From Phascolarctos cinereus (lineage: Eukaryota; Chordata; Mammalia; Diprotodontia; Phascolarctidae): a stretch of 64,000 bases of DNA. Positions 36,431 to 49,020 of this stretch are shown here, one piece after another (within the stretch, counting starts at the first letter, position 1; every line of letters begins with the position of its first letter). A model generated the notes under the pieces. The model worked only from the letters and a program-made list of their open reading frames with translations, was not told the DNA's origin and did no database searches. The stretch lies in NCBI RefSeq assembly GCF_002099425.1, contig NW_018344252.1:2232001-2296000 (forward strand). Reading direction: 5' to 3'. Position numbers and translations under genes: made by a program.

Positions 36431-36959
36431 GTGGGAAGGAGGATGGCGGCTACTCTCTGTCAGATGTGTACGAGCATGGAGGGAAGGACATACAGGGGGA
36501 CCAACAGGAAAGGCATTGGGGAGGGGGGCAGAAGGCAGCCAAGGAGGCAAAGAGGGTGACAAGAGGTGATATCAGGTGAAGGGCAGCGGCTCCAGAGGGA
36601 AAGGCCTGAGCTGCAAGGTTTCCCTTCTCTCCCTTCTCTCCCTGGGATGGCTCTGACTCTCACAGAGACAAAGGACTGAGGGACCAAGAGACAGCTGTCC
36701 TGGGTCACAAAGATGGGTCCGGCCTGTAGGCAGCATCCTTGCTGCCTCTTCTCCAGACACCAGGAGGGAGGGGGAGCTTGGAATCCCCGAGGATCTGCCT
36801 GGACGGCAGCCTCACGGGATGCCAGCTCCACAGCTTCCCCCCAAGGAGGAAGTGCTGACACCTGTGGATGCTGCCTTCGTTCTTGGCTCTGAGTTAGCAA
36901 TCAGCAGGGTAGGGAGTGGAACGGGGGGGATGCCTTGATCCAGGCACGGCATTCAAAAA

Positions 36960-37200
36960 GCCTTCATGAGACACCACAGGCCAGGCACCGCAGTCACAAA
37001 GACAAAAGGAGAATATGCTCCTGAGCAGCTTCCCATCTATGGGCAAACGGCGGGGACCACAACACGGTCCAGGCACCGAACATGCTGAGAAAGGATGCAG
37101 AACACCCAGGGGCAGCAGCCAACAGCCAGCAGAATGGGGAGCAAGGGACCAACTGGGAAGCTGTGAGCTTCCAGGAGGAAGGGCTCCCAAGCTGGGAAGG
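36960..37200 (-). mobile_element. L2 fragment, antisense
   Basis: ccaggcaccgcagtcacaaa then gctcctgagcagcttcccat; a third partial copy in the same intron. Confidence 0.5.
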
Positions 37201-37387
37201 GGAGAGGGGGACCAAAGGTATTCCAACCCCCAACATGACCGATGAGTCAGGGATCCATGTCACCTTGGGGGAGCCAGGCCTCAGTGAGAGCCAGAAGGTG
37301 AAAAGGGAGTTCTGTTAATCAGGGAATAAGGAGGACAGGATGTTTGTCAATTATGGAGTAAGAGCTTCGAGAGGGCACAATGCAAAG

Positions 37388-37588
37388 ACAAGCATTTGTT
37401 AAGGGCTTTCTATGGGCTGGTCACTGAACAACCCTGAGAGGCAGGTGCTATTATTAGCCCCATTTTACTACTGAAGAAACTGAGGCAGGCAACGGCAAAG
37501 TGACTTCCCAGGGTCTCACAGGCAGGATTTGAACTCAGGTCTTCCTGACTCCAGGCCCAGTACTCTACCCACTGCATCACCCAGAGGC
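37388..37588 (-). mobile_element. MIR-type SINE, antisense
   Basis: ttattagccccattttacta, gaagaaactgaggcaggcaa and gatttgaactcaggtcttcc. Confidence 0.85.
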
Positions 37589-38199
37589 CTTAGAAGAGGT
37601 GGGAACAACTTGGGTGGGAGGCTGTAGAGCTGGAGTGGTGGCTGGGCTGATGGAAAGGAAGAGGTGGATGGTCCTGTGCTCTACAGGAATAATGCCTGGA
37701 TGGGCCAGAGGGGTCACTTTCCCTTTTCCTCGAGGCTCTGGACAGTCACCTTCCACTTCCTTTCAGCTCCTCCTCAGCTTCCCCCTCCTCCTCCTGCCCC
37801 AGCAGCTTCCCCTCCTCCTTTTCATCCCTTTCCTCCTCAGGCCCCTCTCCCAGGGTCTTTCTCTTCCTTCTCTTAACATCCCTCTAGTCCTTCAGCACTA
37901 GCACAACCCAGCCTTTTGTTTTCTCTTCAATTTCTCCCTCACTACCCCCTCCCCAAAATAAATCTGGTATCTTCACAATTTCAAAGTTCTCCAGACTGAT
38001 CCCCTTCTCTTGTGATTCCTTCTCCTTAAAAACCTCATAATCCTTCTCCTGTTCCTCCTCCCAAACATCTAATTCCCTCAGAAGCTGGAATACTTAACAA
38101 ATCCCCTGGAACAGGCACCACGGCCCCTTGGAGAGGGCCTTAAAAATGTGTCTACCTTCCCTTATCTCAGTCAGAAAACTGACAAAACTCCTTTTCGTT

Positions 38200-38590
38200 T
38201 CACCATTTCTCCTTTTCTAAGTAAAGAAGAAATTGCCAGCTGAACTCATTTGGTTTAAAAATAATCATTACCATTAGGACAGAAATATAGTTAGCGTTCC
38301 CACAGTCTAATCAGCTGTAGTTCATGGGCAGCTATAAATATTCCAATCATTTCACTCCCAAATCCTGTGTGTCATTTCATAGTTTCTCCATTGAGCTTAT
38401 CAATCACTTCCCTCACATAAAGAAATAAAAATGTGGAGCCGCTCCCACGTCAAACTGCAGCTCTTATTTGCATAACTTACATATCACAGCCAGAGGCTCT
38501 GAACCTCCTCCCAAACGGTGACAAACATGTCGACATTACATACAGCACCTCTCTCGACTGCACCAGCTAAGAGGTTACATTCTCTTATCG
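38200..38590. promoter_or_regulatory. Candidate conserved noncoding element with an octamer
   Basis: A repeat-free AT-rich block in a TUSC3 intron. It includes the POU octamer atttgcat at about 38466 (cttatttgcataac) and several A/T cores. It is flanked by pyrimidine-rich sequence. Regulatory function is an inference from composition only. Confidence 0.3.
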
Positions 38591-39004
38591 ATGATGAGGG
38601 GAAAAGGGTTTTATCAGTTTAAAGATAAGTGAAATTAGATGGTAAAACAACCCTAGACCCTCATGAGGAGACTGAGAGTGATCAGCACGGTCACTGACTT
38701 CAACTTCCACCTTTTCTAGCACTACCTGCTCATAGTACAGACGTCCAAAGAAGGAGAATGTTAAAGGAAGAATATTCTGTGAGAACAATCCGCCAGACAG
38801 AACCTGGCTCCAGTAAGAGGAGAGCAAACACACTTTCTGCATCGGGCCAAGCACCTTCTCAGATGTGCACGTGTGCACAGGGTTGCATCTGGACATGACC
38901 TGCGTGGCTTTGTAGGGTCCTCTCAGGAGGCAGGAAAGGGCAGAACTGTGATCTTGAGGGCAATCTAATCGATTGATTATGTGGCACTTTCAGGGCTATA
39001 TGCC

Positions 39005-39245
39005 ATGAAGTGGCCAGAGGGCTGGGCCTGGAGTCAGGAAGACCTGAGTTCAAATCCAGCCTCACACACTGACTAGCTGTGACCCTGGGCAAGTCACTTG
39101 CCTGTAGGCCTTGGTTTCCTCAACTGTAAAATGAGGGTAATAATAGCAGCCACACAGCAGGGTTGTTATGTGGATCAAACAGTAGTGTTTGTAGAGTGCT
39201 TAGGACAGTGCCGGGCCCAGAGCAAGCACTGTATAAAAGCCTGTT
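39005..39245 (+). mobile_element. MIR-type SINE
   Basis: aggaagacctgagttcaaat, tggtttcctcaactgtaaaa and gcttaggacagtgccgggcc. Confidence 0.88.
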
Positions 39246-39694
39246 TCCTCTGTTCTTGCCCAAACAACTGACCCTTCTGCTCCTTCACTGCATTTCCTCA
39301 GCAGCCCCAGCCCAACAAGGAAAAACAGCAGAGAAGAGGGGGCCATGGGAGTCCACCTTTGATGGCCAGGTCACCAGAGACAGAGGCCAGGACCACACTT
39401 AACAAGAGGAAAGCCATTCAATCATGGGGTATGTCTGGGGTAACAGCGGTGGGGGTGGGGAGGGGGAACCCACAAATCATCAGCCTCTGCTCAAGGGGCT
39501 CAGCTGCTCCTCACCGGGGGCTGCAGGTGTGACCATTATCCCTCACTCACCAACGAGCAACATGGAGGGAGGGGCCTTGCCCCAGGTCAGGTGGGCCCAG
39601 TTCCAAGCAGCCAACCCAGGGCTACTGGCTGCAAGGCCGGTTGGGGGCCTGGCTCTGGCCCGCCTTTCCTCCCCATTCCCAGCTTAAAGGATAC

Positions 39695-39758
39695 TCAGCA
39701 GGAGAATGATGTGTGACTCGGCCACAAACTGAGCCTGGCTGCTCCCGTGGATGTAACT
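39695..39758 (-). CDS. TUSC3: TUSC3 coding exon (SYIHGSSQAQFVAES loop into third membrane segment)
   Basis: This 64-base exon enters in phase 0 and leaves with one extra base (A). It encodes SYIHGSSQAQFVAES followed by HIILLL, the loop and start of membrane segment 3. The split codon A|AT completes an asparagine with the next exon, as in known TUSC3. The acceptor is strong (ctccttcttttgcag). The donor is weak: after the exonic A the intron begins gtatcc instead of gtaagt. The length is not a multiple of three, so skipping this exon would shift the frame. The alignment to the family leaves no doubt about identity. Confidence 0.96.
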
Positions 39759-40269
39759 CTGCAAAAGAAGGAGAGGACAGGTGGGTTAGAAGGAGGGGGA
39801 AACTCAGGGAAGCCCCCTGGCCACAGAGACGCCCCACACTCCTGAAGGTGCCCTCCGGGAGGAGGGATCACCAATCTAGAAGAAGTCACAGCAGCCTGCA
39901 GTACCCAAGCCTGTCAGATGCGAACATCCTAGGGAGAAGCAAGCCCACCCCCTTTTCAGCAGCTAGCAGGGAATCACTAAGGGAGGGCCTTATTCCGTTA
40001 CTATCTTCCATGGATAAACGAGACCACATGACTATGCCAGAGCAGCCAAAGTTCCTCTGGTTTAACCATGAGCCAAGAGGCCTGGTGGCTCCCACCCAGC
40101 TGCCAGACATGGCCCAGCCAAACTCTGTGTCTGTCCCCTGCTCCTCAGCTCCGTCTCCTGGAGACCCTGTCTCACTTTATGACTAAGCGCAGGTGATGAC
40201 TCCTAAGGAAGTCTTTCTGATCCTCCTCACTCCCGGCTCTCAGATCTCCCTCCTTCCTCAAGGTGTCTC

Positions 40270-40400
40270 AGGGTCGGTTATGCATCCATGTGTATAACCT
40301 GAGTTCCTTGAGGCAGAGAACTGGTTTCCACTTCTATTTTAATGTATTTAGCAGCTGGGGCAGGGACTTGTACACAGTAGGCCCAGGGAAGTGAATGGCT
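40270..40400 (+). mobile_element. L2 3' end, old
   Basis: ctgagttccttgaggcagag and cttgtacacagtaggcccag. Confidence 0.5.
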
Positions 40401-42904
40401 ACTTCCTGCTCCTAACTCCTGACCTTCAGAATGCATAATTATTCTAGAAGGCAGAAAAAAAGAGGAAATGAAGGGACTTTAGAAACAGATGACAGTTTAT
40501 AACATTTTCCTCAAAGTTTAAGACAGATATTTATCAGAGTCATCGATTACTCGGCCTCTACACTAACTTTAGCAATGAGCCTTCTACTGTGATGCCAGGG
40601 TCAGTAGGCACTGAACACACTGGACAGCTGAGCAAAGGCAGGGAGGCAGGGGACACCGGGGCCGGAGGGGCACACAACAGGGGCCTAGCTAGGTCAGAGG
40701 AAGACGAGATTGCACCACTGTGGAGCTGTGATCAGCAAAGAGGCCACAGCATCTGCCTAAGCTGCCCAGAGAACTATTCTCCAAAGTGTCCGTGATCTGG
40801 GATTCCCAGGATGAAGGAGCCCCAGTGAATCATTAACCAGGACATGGTTCCTGCTGGTCTTTCTCCTGCCCTCCCCCCCCATCCAAGTGATTTCTTCTTC
40901 CCTCTCCTCCCCCTGCCCCCCGCACCTCCAGGGCCATCTGGTCGGCTCATCCCTAGAGGGACGGCCACAGGGTGCTAGGCAGGCGATGACACCCACGTAA
41001 AGAAGGGAACACAATCACAGATGCTGGCCCATCCACAGACTGCTAGGGAGTCACAGCATCTTCTTTCTGTTATACTTAGAAGAAACTCTAGACTCAGAAA
41101 TGAAAAACTAAATTAGAGGTGACCTGTTGTTCCAAACACCCTCAGGGTCTCTCTTCCCCCAAGTCCCAGCAAGCTACAAAAATAAAAATGAAAAAAAAAC
41201 ATGCTGGGAGGCTGGCGCCAACATAAACACATCTGTTCTCAGACTCCCAAAAGAACACTCGCCTAGATTTCAGAAACATGGGCTCCTAAATGCTGTCTGT
41301 CAAATCCCCTGCAAAGTTTAAAGCCAGATCATCATTAGGAAAACTACAGAGTATCACATCTTCAACTTCTACAGAACACAAATAGTCACTGAACCACCGT
41401 GGAGGAGAGGGTAGATGGCTGACCTGGGTTCAAGCCCCACTTCAAACAGGGCTGCTGTTGGCCCTGGGCAGTCACTTCATCTCTCAGTGCCTGTACAAGG
41501 GTCTGCAGGGAAGCGAGCGATCACTGTGGGAGGAGAGGGTCCCCCCAGCAGTGCATCCCACTCCATCCCCCAGTAGGCTGACTGTCTCTACTAGCAACAG
41601 CGGGCTCGGGGCTTTTCAACTGCCCCCTCTCCACCCCCCATCTGAGAAGCAAAGGCCTGAGAGACCTGGAAGAGGCTCAAGTGAAGAAGACAAGAGCCTC
41701 AGTCATCAACAACTGTTTGGTCACGGCATAAGGACAAAAGGTGGACCCATCGACCTGGAAGAATCTGTCAGAACCATGGCGGAGTGCTTGAAAGCGGGCA
41801 CCGTTGGTGAGTCTGGTAAGAAGAGGTCATTGGAAACACCCAGAGAGTTGCTCAATGCTTGTGTTCTTCTAACTGCTTCCTGCCCCCAGGATCTGTACGT
41901 ATGTGCACATGCATGGACACACGAACCAATGAATGAAGCTAGTCAAGTTTCCCCCAGGGGCGTAAACACTAGGCTTTTCCATGAACTATTTTAGCAGCAT
42001 GACTCTTGGTCAGAACATCTCATCTTAAACAAAGACATGATGCTACAGAAAACCCAATTTTAAAAAAGATAGATGGAGAGAAAGCTGAACATTGGGGAGT
42101 ACAGACCACTCTCTCACAAATACACTAGCTCCTGTTCTCAGTCTCCAATTTCCTACATAGCCCGAGTCAAGGTAATGGAGGCTCATCCTGGTTGGCTGGT
42201 TTCAAACTCAGAGCCAGACCCTGGTGGGTGTGCTTGGCGACGGCACCTCCCGGCTGGACACGTGGGAATCTTCACACCCGAGCCCCTCCTGCAGGAATAT
42301 TCTGACGACCAGACCAGGGCTGACTTTCCCTGTGGCTTCACTTGATTTACAAGTGACACCATCCTGGCTTTACTTCTAGGAAGCTGAAGCTCTCCAATAC
42401 ACTGTAGCATCCCTTCATGGTAGAGCTCAGTCAAGTGGATGAAAGCTTTCCATGACTTCCTGGAAAATCCTTGGGTATCCAAATCTCCCACACTAAGAAG
42501 TTCTCCGGGTTACAAAGCTGCCTGCATCTTTCTGCCCCCTGCCTCCCCCGCCCCTCAAAAAGAGGACAGAAAGAGATGGCTGCCACATTGAGTCTACTAG
42601 TGAGAAACTACCCGAGTGTCTTCTCCCAGGGAGAAGGGAAGCCATTTTCCTCATCTTCGGCTTATTATGAGCCTGCTCTAGGCTCTTGGGGCTGTGAGGA
42701 ATTTCCTGATTAACGTGTGGCAAATGATCCCCTGGCAACTGTCACTCACAGGATCAAAAAGTTCTTTGACAGCCACTGAAGAGCATATGGCACCAAGACG
42801 TAAGAGTACAAACGTTGAGACAAACAGATAAAGATTAGAAAAGTCTGAGAATGGAGAGAGAAAGTAATTTCTATCCAACTGCCTTCATAGAGCACCATAA
42901 ACTT

Positions 42905-43020
42905 ACTACTGAATCAGAAGGGGACTCAGAGGCCATTTATCCCAGCCTCCTTATTTTACAGATGGGGAAACTGAGGCCCAGAGACGGTAAGGGACTTACC
43001 AAAGGTCACACAGTCTTGCT
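42905..43020 (-). mobile_element. MIR-like repeat, antisense
   Basis: tattttacagatggggaaac, tgaggcccagagacggtaag and ccaaaggtcacacag. Confidence 0.6.
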
Positions 43021-43079
43021 CAAACTACCAGCCTACCTAGCAGGTGAATCTACAGAAATCTCCAAAGAAGAATTATGAA

Positions 43080-43700
43080 TCTTTGAGCACTCTAACTCCT
43101 CTGTGAGGCTCTGCCACCTGCCACCATCTCTCCTCCAACCTCCCATGCCATGTAAACTCCAGACCCTCAGGATGGCTGGGAATAAACTGTTTCCTACATA
43201 GTTTCTTCAGACCCTACCCCTCCCTATGCCCCACTCCAATTCTGCCCACCTCTTCCACTGTGCCCTTGGGCAGGTTTCAGTGGGATCTGGCTTCCCCAGG
43301 GGATGCCGCATCCCTCCCACCCTCTCCAGCACCAGCTGTCCTCGGATGCTCCCCACACCACTGCTGGCCGTTCCTCCTTTGAAGCTGAATCTGTTATGAC
43401 TTTTCACCCAGTACAGACCATGGTGGGTCTTACCTATTGATTCCCAGACCTTCCTACCTGACTCAGCCTCTTCCCCAGTAGCTACCCTTGTACTGAGGGA
43501 CTTCAACCTTCCAGCTTCTCTTTAAGAGGGAGACATCATCAAGCTGAGGAGGGATCGCCTATTCCCTTGGTGCTTCCTACCTCTACTCTCCCTCCCAACT
43601 CTGAGCTGTACTTAGATATGGACGCTCACTCCAAGAGTGTAGACTACCCCCCATCTACCTCTTCTCAGTATGAGGGACTGCTGCGCATTTTACCCAACTT
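43080..43700 (+). mobile_element. L2/CR1-like LINE fragment with endonuclease-like motif
   Basis: A pyrimidine-rich stretch containing cttgtactgagggacttcaa, which translates as LVLRDFNLPAS and resembles the (G)DFN motif of LINE endonucleases. The rest is too diverged to align by eye. Confidence 0.35.
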
Positions 43701-43899
43701 GTTGCATAACCTGTAGATACAATTTTAGAATGCTACACAGAGAGCCTTTGTGCAATAATGTGAACATAAGAAAAACATGAGATTCTGAACAAAGCCAGAA
43801 AACCTGTTCGCCAATAGAACTGGGGGCTTGCTCCTGAAGGCCTAGGTTGTCCACATGAATTTACAAGGGAATCTCAATCTTTGTTTCAAAAGAATTTTG

Positions 43900-44195
43900 A
43901 ATGTTCCAAGAATGAAATATAATTCAAAAATTTTTCTAAACAGATGAGAAAAAGGTACTGTATCGTACTCTTTATGAAAATAATGTGGTTCTGATACCCA
44001 AACCAGGGAGAGATAAAGCAGAAAATGTTTGACTTATTTCACTAATAAATACTGAAATGATAAATTTTAAATAAAGCAGTAACCGATTGTAATAACATGC
44101 TTTTAAAAAGTCATCACTAAAATGAAGTTGAATTTATATCATGGATAAAAGGATTAAGTAAGGAAATTAAATTAAGGAAAAATTATAATTAATCA
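43900..44195 (+). mobile_element. L1 ORF2 fragment (reverse transcriptase), old
   Basis: aaaataatgtggttctgata, cccaaaccagggagagataa and tggataaaaggattaagtaa follow L1 ORF2; the translation NNVVLIPKPGRDK is the conserved L1 reverse-transcriptase motif. Many stops follow. Confidence 0.75.
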
Positions 44196-44999
44196 TATGT
44201 GACCTCTGCTTCTATTTTGGCTCAGGTCATAGTGCCTCCTGCAATCCCACAGGGACAGCTGTAAGAGGTTAAAATCCATTTAAGAGTCCAGAGTAAATGT
44301 GTGTGATATCGTTAAATCCACTACCCGAAGCTGTAGTTGTTCCCATGCAGCAGGGGGCCCAGGGGCTCTCAGCCTCTTTGGCTCCCGGAACACCCTCCAA
44401 GGCCCAACTATAGCAGCAGCCACATGTCTGCTGTTAGTTTTTTACAAAACAGCTTCCTGCATTTTTTCTTACTACAGCTTCCTAATCAACGCTGAGGGAA
44501 GATAAATAAGCTATTATAACATTGCTAGAAATTGCTAAAAATCCTCTTGGTTCTGCTACCCGCTTGGCGCATAATTCTCTTTCTCAGTTTCTCTCTCCAC
44601 TTGAGACTTCTATTGATCACTGCAGTTTGTCTGCAGCCCTGGCACTGTGGCCATTGTCATGGTGATGGGAGAGGCTGGTGACATCTTTGGTGACATCCAC
44701 GTTGTCGGGGAGGAGGCATGCAGGCAGGGTTAATCATTTCTGGACGGCTGCTGGTCTTTCTCTGGAGTTCCACCCTTACCTCCATCATCAGCCATGCTGA
44801 GGTCATTTCTAACCAAGGTCAGCCCAGAACTGATGGCACAAGCTCAGGAAGGGGCCGGCCTGAGAACAGGAGCGCCTGGCTTCTTCCCAGTTGTTTCCCC
44901 ATCCTCCCCTCTCACAAGAAGAGAGGTTTGCTTGTGCTGGGCCCAGGAGAAGATGAAAGAAGGAGCATCTGAGGGAGCAAGCAGCACCCAGCCTGGAAG

Positions 45000-45186
45000 C
45001 AGGATGTCCTGATGTCACTTACTATTGGGGTGACCCTGGGCAAGTCATTTAACCTCTGTTTTCCTCAATTTCCTCAACTGTAAAATGGGGACCTCCCAAG
45101 GTCATTGTGAAGATAAATGAGATAATATCGATAAAGCACTTAGCACAGGCCCTGGCACATGGCAGGTGCTATGCAAATGCTTATTT
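45000..45186 (+). mobile_element. MIR-type SINE, 3' two thirds
   Basis: accctgggcaagtcatttaa, ctcaactgtaaaatggggac and agcacttagcacaggccctg. Confidence 0.88.
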
Positions 45187-46091
45187 CGCACCCCCCCACC
45201 CATCTTCCCCTTTCCCCTGATGGTATCCCTTTGTTTCTATCTGTAAAAGCCAGCCCTGGATGCTGTGAACTGAGCTCCAGAGTCCACCTTCCAACATGCA
45301 TGCAGACATCACAGAAGAAGGTCGTTTACTCACTAAATTTCAACAAAAACCTCTGTATAATGGGTAGATGGGACAGAAAAAATGGGGACCCTGACTTAGT
45401 AAGGTCACTCAGTGCTGTGCTCCTTCCCTGGGGATTACTGGATCTGCATCATTTTCAACTACGGCAGCCATTAAAACAAAATGCAGACGCGTGCGCACCA
45501 CACAATATCCTGAGTGGGGCCAAAAAGCTTTTTGGAAAGTTAATAATATTTTAAATTGTAAAATATTTGCTTAGCTGATCTTTATCTCATTCTTTTTCAT
45601 TTCTATTTTTACAGATAGTTTATCATGTGCATAATGTATTGGGACCACAGTACATGTAGCTAAATCTTTAAAAAATAAATCTACAGTTACTGGGGGGAGC
45701 AGGGGCTCATTTGTTTTTCCTTTTTTTCTTTGTTTTTCTCTCTTTTTTTTTTTTAAACTGACAGGACTACAAGACTGGAAAAAGTCTGAAGATCTCACTA
45801 CGCTAGATAAGGCAGGAACCAGAAGAAAATGAAGGCAGCAGCTCACTATACAATAAACCTAAGTACAAAACTATGGGGAGGGACTTTCCATTAGACAGTG
45901 AGTGTTGGGAAACCAGGAAGTATTCCGGCCAACTTCCCACACAATATGCTACAATAAGCTCCAAATAATAAATGACTTTGCCAATCACATTCTTCTATTT
46001 TCATGTTTTGTGAATGAATAGGATTACCCACTGCTACCTTTAACTATCTTCTCCCTCGCCCCATTCCCAGTATGCACGTGTACGCGCATGC

Positions 46092-46093
46092 AT

Positions 46094-46141
<48 letters not shown>

Positions 46142-46203
46142 ACACACATACACTCCCTCTCTCTCTCTCTCTCTCTTACACACTCGCACACACACACACC
46201 CAC
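46092..46203 (+). repeat. Composite (ca)n(tc)n(ca)n microsatellite
   Basis: A long CA run, a pure tctctc block (about 46158-46176), then CA again. It opens spurious frames on both strands. Confidence 0.95.
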
Positions 46204-46369
46204 CCCAGAAGAGCCAATCACAAGGAACATGCAGTTGTAAAACCAAAGGGACCCACTCTTCCTCTTTTTTCCTTTCCTTCTCCCCTAGGAATCATCCCCT
46301 GATACTCCTTATTTTTCACTGAAGGTGAAGGGTAAGGAAGCAAGTAAGTCCTGGCTAGCCAGGACAGGG

Positions 46370-46800
46370 AAGAATTAACCAAGCTGGAGAATAACGTGCT
46401 CAGCCTTGGGCTTTCAGAAAACCACTCTGGCAGCTGAGTGGAAGACAGCACCCAAAGGGCAAATACATGAGGCACAGGCGACTGCAACAGTCCAGGAGAG
46501 AGGGGCTGAGCACCTGGACCAGTGCAGCAGCCTTGTTGAGTAAACATGAGGAAGAAAGACAATGCAGACACAGGAAATAACATGATTAGGTAACCAAATG
46601 GTTATGTGGGGGGAGGAAAACAGATTAGGAGCTGCAGATGACCCTAGGTTTCAAACCAAGAAGGCTGAAGAACAGCGGTGCCTGCACAGAAATATGGGAG
46701 TGAAGATGGGATGGGCTCCAAGGAAGCTAAAAAGCTGTGCTTTGGACATGCCAAGGCTGATTCCCAGGAGACATTCAGTTATATCTGTGAAACCTGGACA
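46370..46800 (-). mobile_element. L2 ORF fragment, antisense
   Basis: aaaccactctggcagctgag, gcgactgcaacagtccagga and gctttggacatgccaaggct match the antisense L2 ORF. The piece at 47470-47620 (ggccaataggcaattcagtc) continues it after a gap with other sequence. Confidence 0.65.
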
Positions 46801-47064
46801 GTCTACCAGCGCGTGCCAGGAAACGGAATCGCTTCCATTTGAACTGTCTTGGGAAGATTCTGAAGATCACCCGGCAGGAGAATGTACCAGACACTGAGGT
46901 CCCTTCTCAGTGAACTGCCAAATATTTGAACCCCTACTGCAGAGAGTGCAACTCCGATGGACCGGGCATGCTTTCGAACGCCAAAGGCATGTTTGCCTAA
47001 AAGGTCATTTTATGGTGAGCTTACACAATGCGAGTGTTCACACAGAGGTTAGAAGTGATACAAA

Positions 47065-47208
47065 GGGGCAGCTAGGTGGCACAGTGGACAAAGCTCCAGC
47101 CTTGGAGTCAGGAGGATCTGAGTTCAAATCTGGCTTCAGACACTAACACTCAACAGTTTGTGACTCTGGGCAAGTCACTTAACTCTGACTGCATCATCAA
47201 AAAAAAAA
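47065..47208 (+). mobile_element. WSINE1-like SINE
   Basis: ggggcagctaggtggcacag to an A tail; imperfect target copies gtgatacaaa / atgatacaag flank it. Confidence 0.92.
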
Positions 47209-47469
47209 TGATACAAGGACACTCTCAAAGTCTCTCTGAAGAACTTTTTCAATTGCTCATGAGAAACAGGAGACGCTGGTACAGGACTGCCCCGCATGGC
47301 GTGCCCACCTCAAAGGGGCGTTGTGCTCTCTGAGCAAAGCAGAATTGCGTAGCTCAAGAGAAACATGAGCTGCACAGATCTAGAGCCACCTCCACTCCAA
47401 ACCTTCACGTGAACGACATGGGCCCAAGCTCACATACTGGTCTGATCAGTCACCGTCAGACACACTGAT

Positions 47470-47620
47470 GGCCTTTTGGTCCTCTCCAAGAATAAAGGCC
47501 AATAGGCAATTCAGTCAGAAATGCCCCAGAGGCAACTGGTGGTGTGGGAAAGGAGCTCAAGACAAAGTTGAAAGCTGGATACTTGGGAGTCACCTGGATA
47601 AAGGTAAGTAAACCAGGAGG
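47470..47620 (-). mobile_element. L2 ORF fragment, antisense, continuation
   Basis: caggcaattcagtcagaaat... through gaaaggagctcaagacaaag and tgggagtcacctggataaag keeps the order of the antisense L2 ORF after the piece at 46370. Confidence 0.5.
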
Positions 47621-47699
47621 AAGGGATGAGAAGATTGGGGAGATGGGATAGCTGCATTCTAGTCTGGGCAATCTGTCCTGAAGCAGGTCCAGTCCAGAG

Positions 47700-47882
47700 G
47701 CTGCGTGGAGTCTTAAGAGAGCACACTGCACTTGCATTTCAGAAGACCTGGGTTCAAATCTTATGCCTGGGCAAGTCTTCACTTTGTCTCTCTGGGACTC
47801 AGTTTCCTCATCTTTAGAATGAGGTGATTTGTCTCTCTGGACTCTGGGTCCCTCTCAACTCTAAATTTGGAATCTTGTGATC
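47700..47882 (+). mobile_element. MIR/MIR3-like SINE
   Basis: agacctgggttcaaatctta, actcagtttcctcatcttta and ccctctcaactctaaatttg. Confidence 0.7.
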
Positions 47883-47936
47883 CCACTCTGGGATCAGTTC
47901 TCTTATCAGCAACATGAAGTGGGCTAGAGCAGATTC

Positions 47937-48110
47937 ATCAAACTCAATGTGGCAGCAGAGCTCCTGAGAGGAGTCCAAACTACATGAAAATGCCAACTGG
48001 GAAATTTTTAACAAAATAAATAAAAATACAACAAAGATAATGCTAACTGTGGTTTTCTAAGTCAAAGTGTACTGGCAGAGATCTGGTTTCTGTTAAAGCT
48101 TGACACTCCT
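47937..48110 (-). mobile_element. hAT nonautonomous element
   Basis: Near-complementary ends catcaaactcaatgtgg and gcttgacactcct, with the internal run ataaataaaaatacaaca. On the minus strand it matches a common mammalian hAT family whose core reads ttgtatttttatttattttg. Confidence 0.65.
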
Positions 48111-48596
48111 GGGCTAGATGACCTTTAATTCACTTCAGCAAATACCGAGCACTGACTGGGTGCGCCTACAAGACTTTGAGCCTTGCCTGGAGTCAGAGGC
48201 AGAGTGTGGATGATAGGTCCTAGTCCTCAAAGTGCCCCTAAATAGCTAAGACTACAAAGCTACCCAGATTCCCAAAAGAGCAAAGTGACACTGTACCTTA
48301 CTGTGTTCTGAATAGTCTCCTCACCCTACTTGGCCCTGAGGTAACAGATGCAAAGAGGCATCATCTGTGAGCCACCACCCACCCCGCCCCTGCCCCGCCC
48401 AGTAATATACCAACTCTTATCTAAGACCATGTCAAGTGCTGGAAGAAAGCAGTACAGAGAGGATGAAGCTGTACTCCTTCCAGTGTGTCCCAGGGGCTCC
48501 AGAGGATGCCTCAGATGGACTTACCACATCCCTTGTTTAAGGACTCAAACCCTAAGAGCCCATTAGAACTAGAAGGGCTCTCAGAGACCACGTAGC

Positions 48597-48619
48597 CTTC
48601 TCTCTCTGTCTCTCTCTCA

Positions 48620-48668
<49 letters not shown>
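48597..48668 (+). repeat. (tc)n(ca)n microsatellite
   Basis: A tctctctg block followed by a long CA run ending in cacgctggg. Confidence 0.95.
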
Positions 48669-48673
<5 letters not shown>

Positions 48674-48734
48674 GACAGTCTGTGTGTGTGGGTACTGGCC
48701 TTGTCCTCCATGAGGGCAAGGACATGTCTTTTCC

Positions 48735-49020
48735 ATTCATTCACCCAACAAACACATATCAGGCATCACCTGTGGGTGGGGCACTGTGCTAGGAGGTAAA
48801 AATAAACAAGTGGTTCTTCCCAAGAACTTTGGCTCTAATGGGGAGGAGAACAAGACAGGTGAGTGAAGACAGAGAATGGCAGGGAATGTACAGGGGGGTA
48901 GGGGAAGGCACTAGATGGGGAGCTTGCTGGAGGCGAGGGGCAGTCTCTGCAAAGGCACAGCAGTGGAAGAGGGAAGGTCACCATGGGAAATGAGGGGCAG
49001 GCCCATTTGGGTGCAACACA
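48735..49020 (-). mobile_element. L2 fragment, antisense
   Basis: ggggcactgtgctaggaggt, agaactttggctctaatggg and cacctgtgggtggggcactg. Confidence 0.65.

Noticed and set aside
41458-41994. 178-codon plus-strand frame in a TUSC3 intron.
   Set aside because: Its start lies inside a MIR remnant and no family resemblance was seen.
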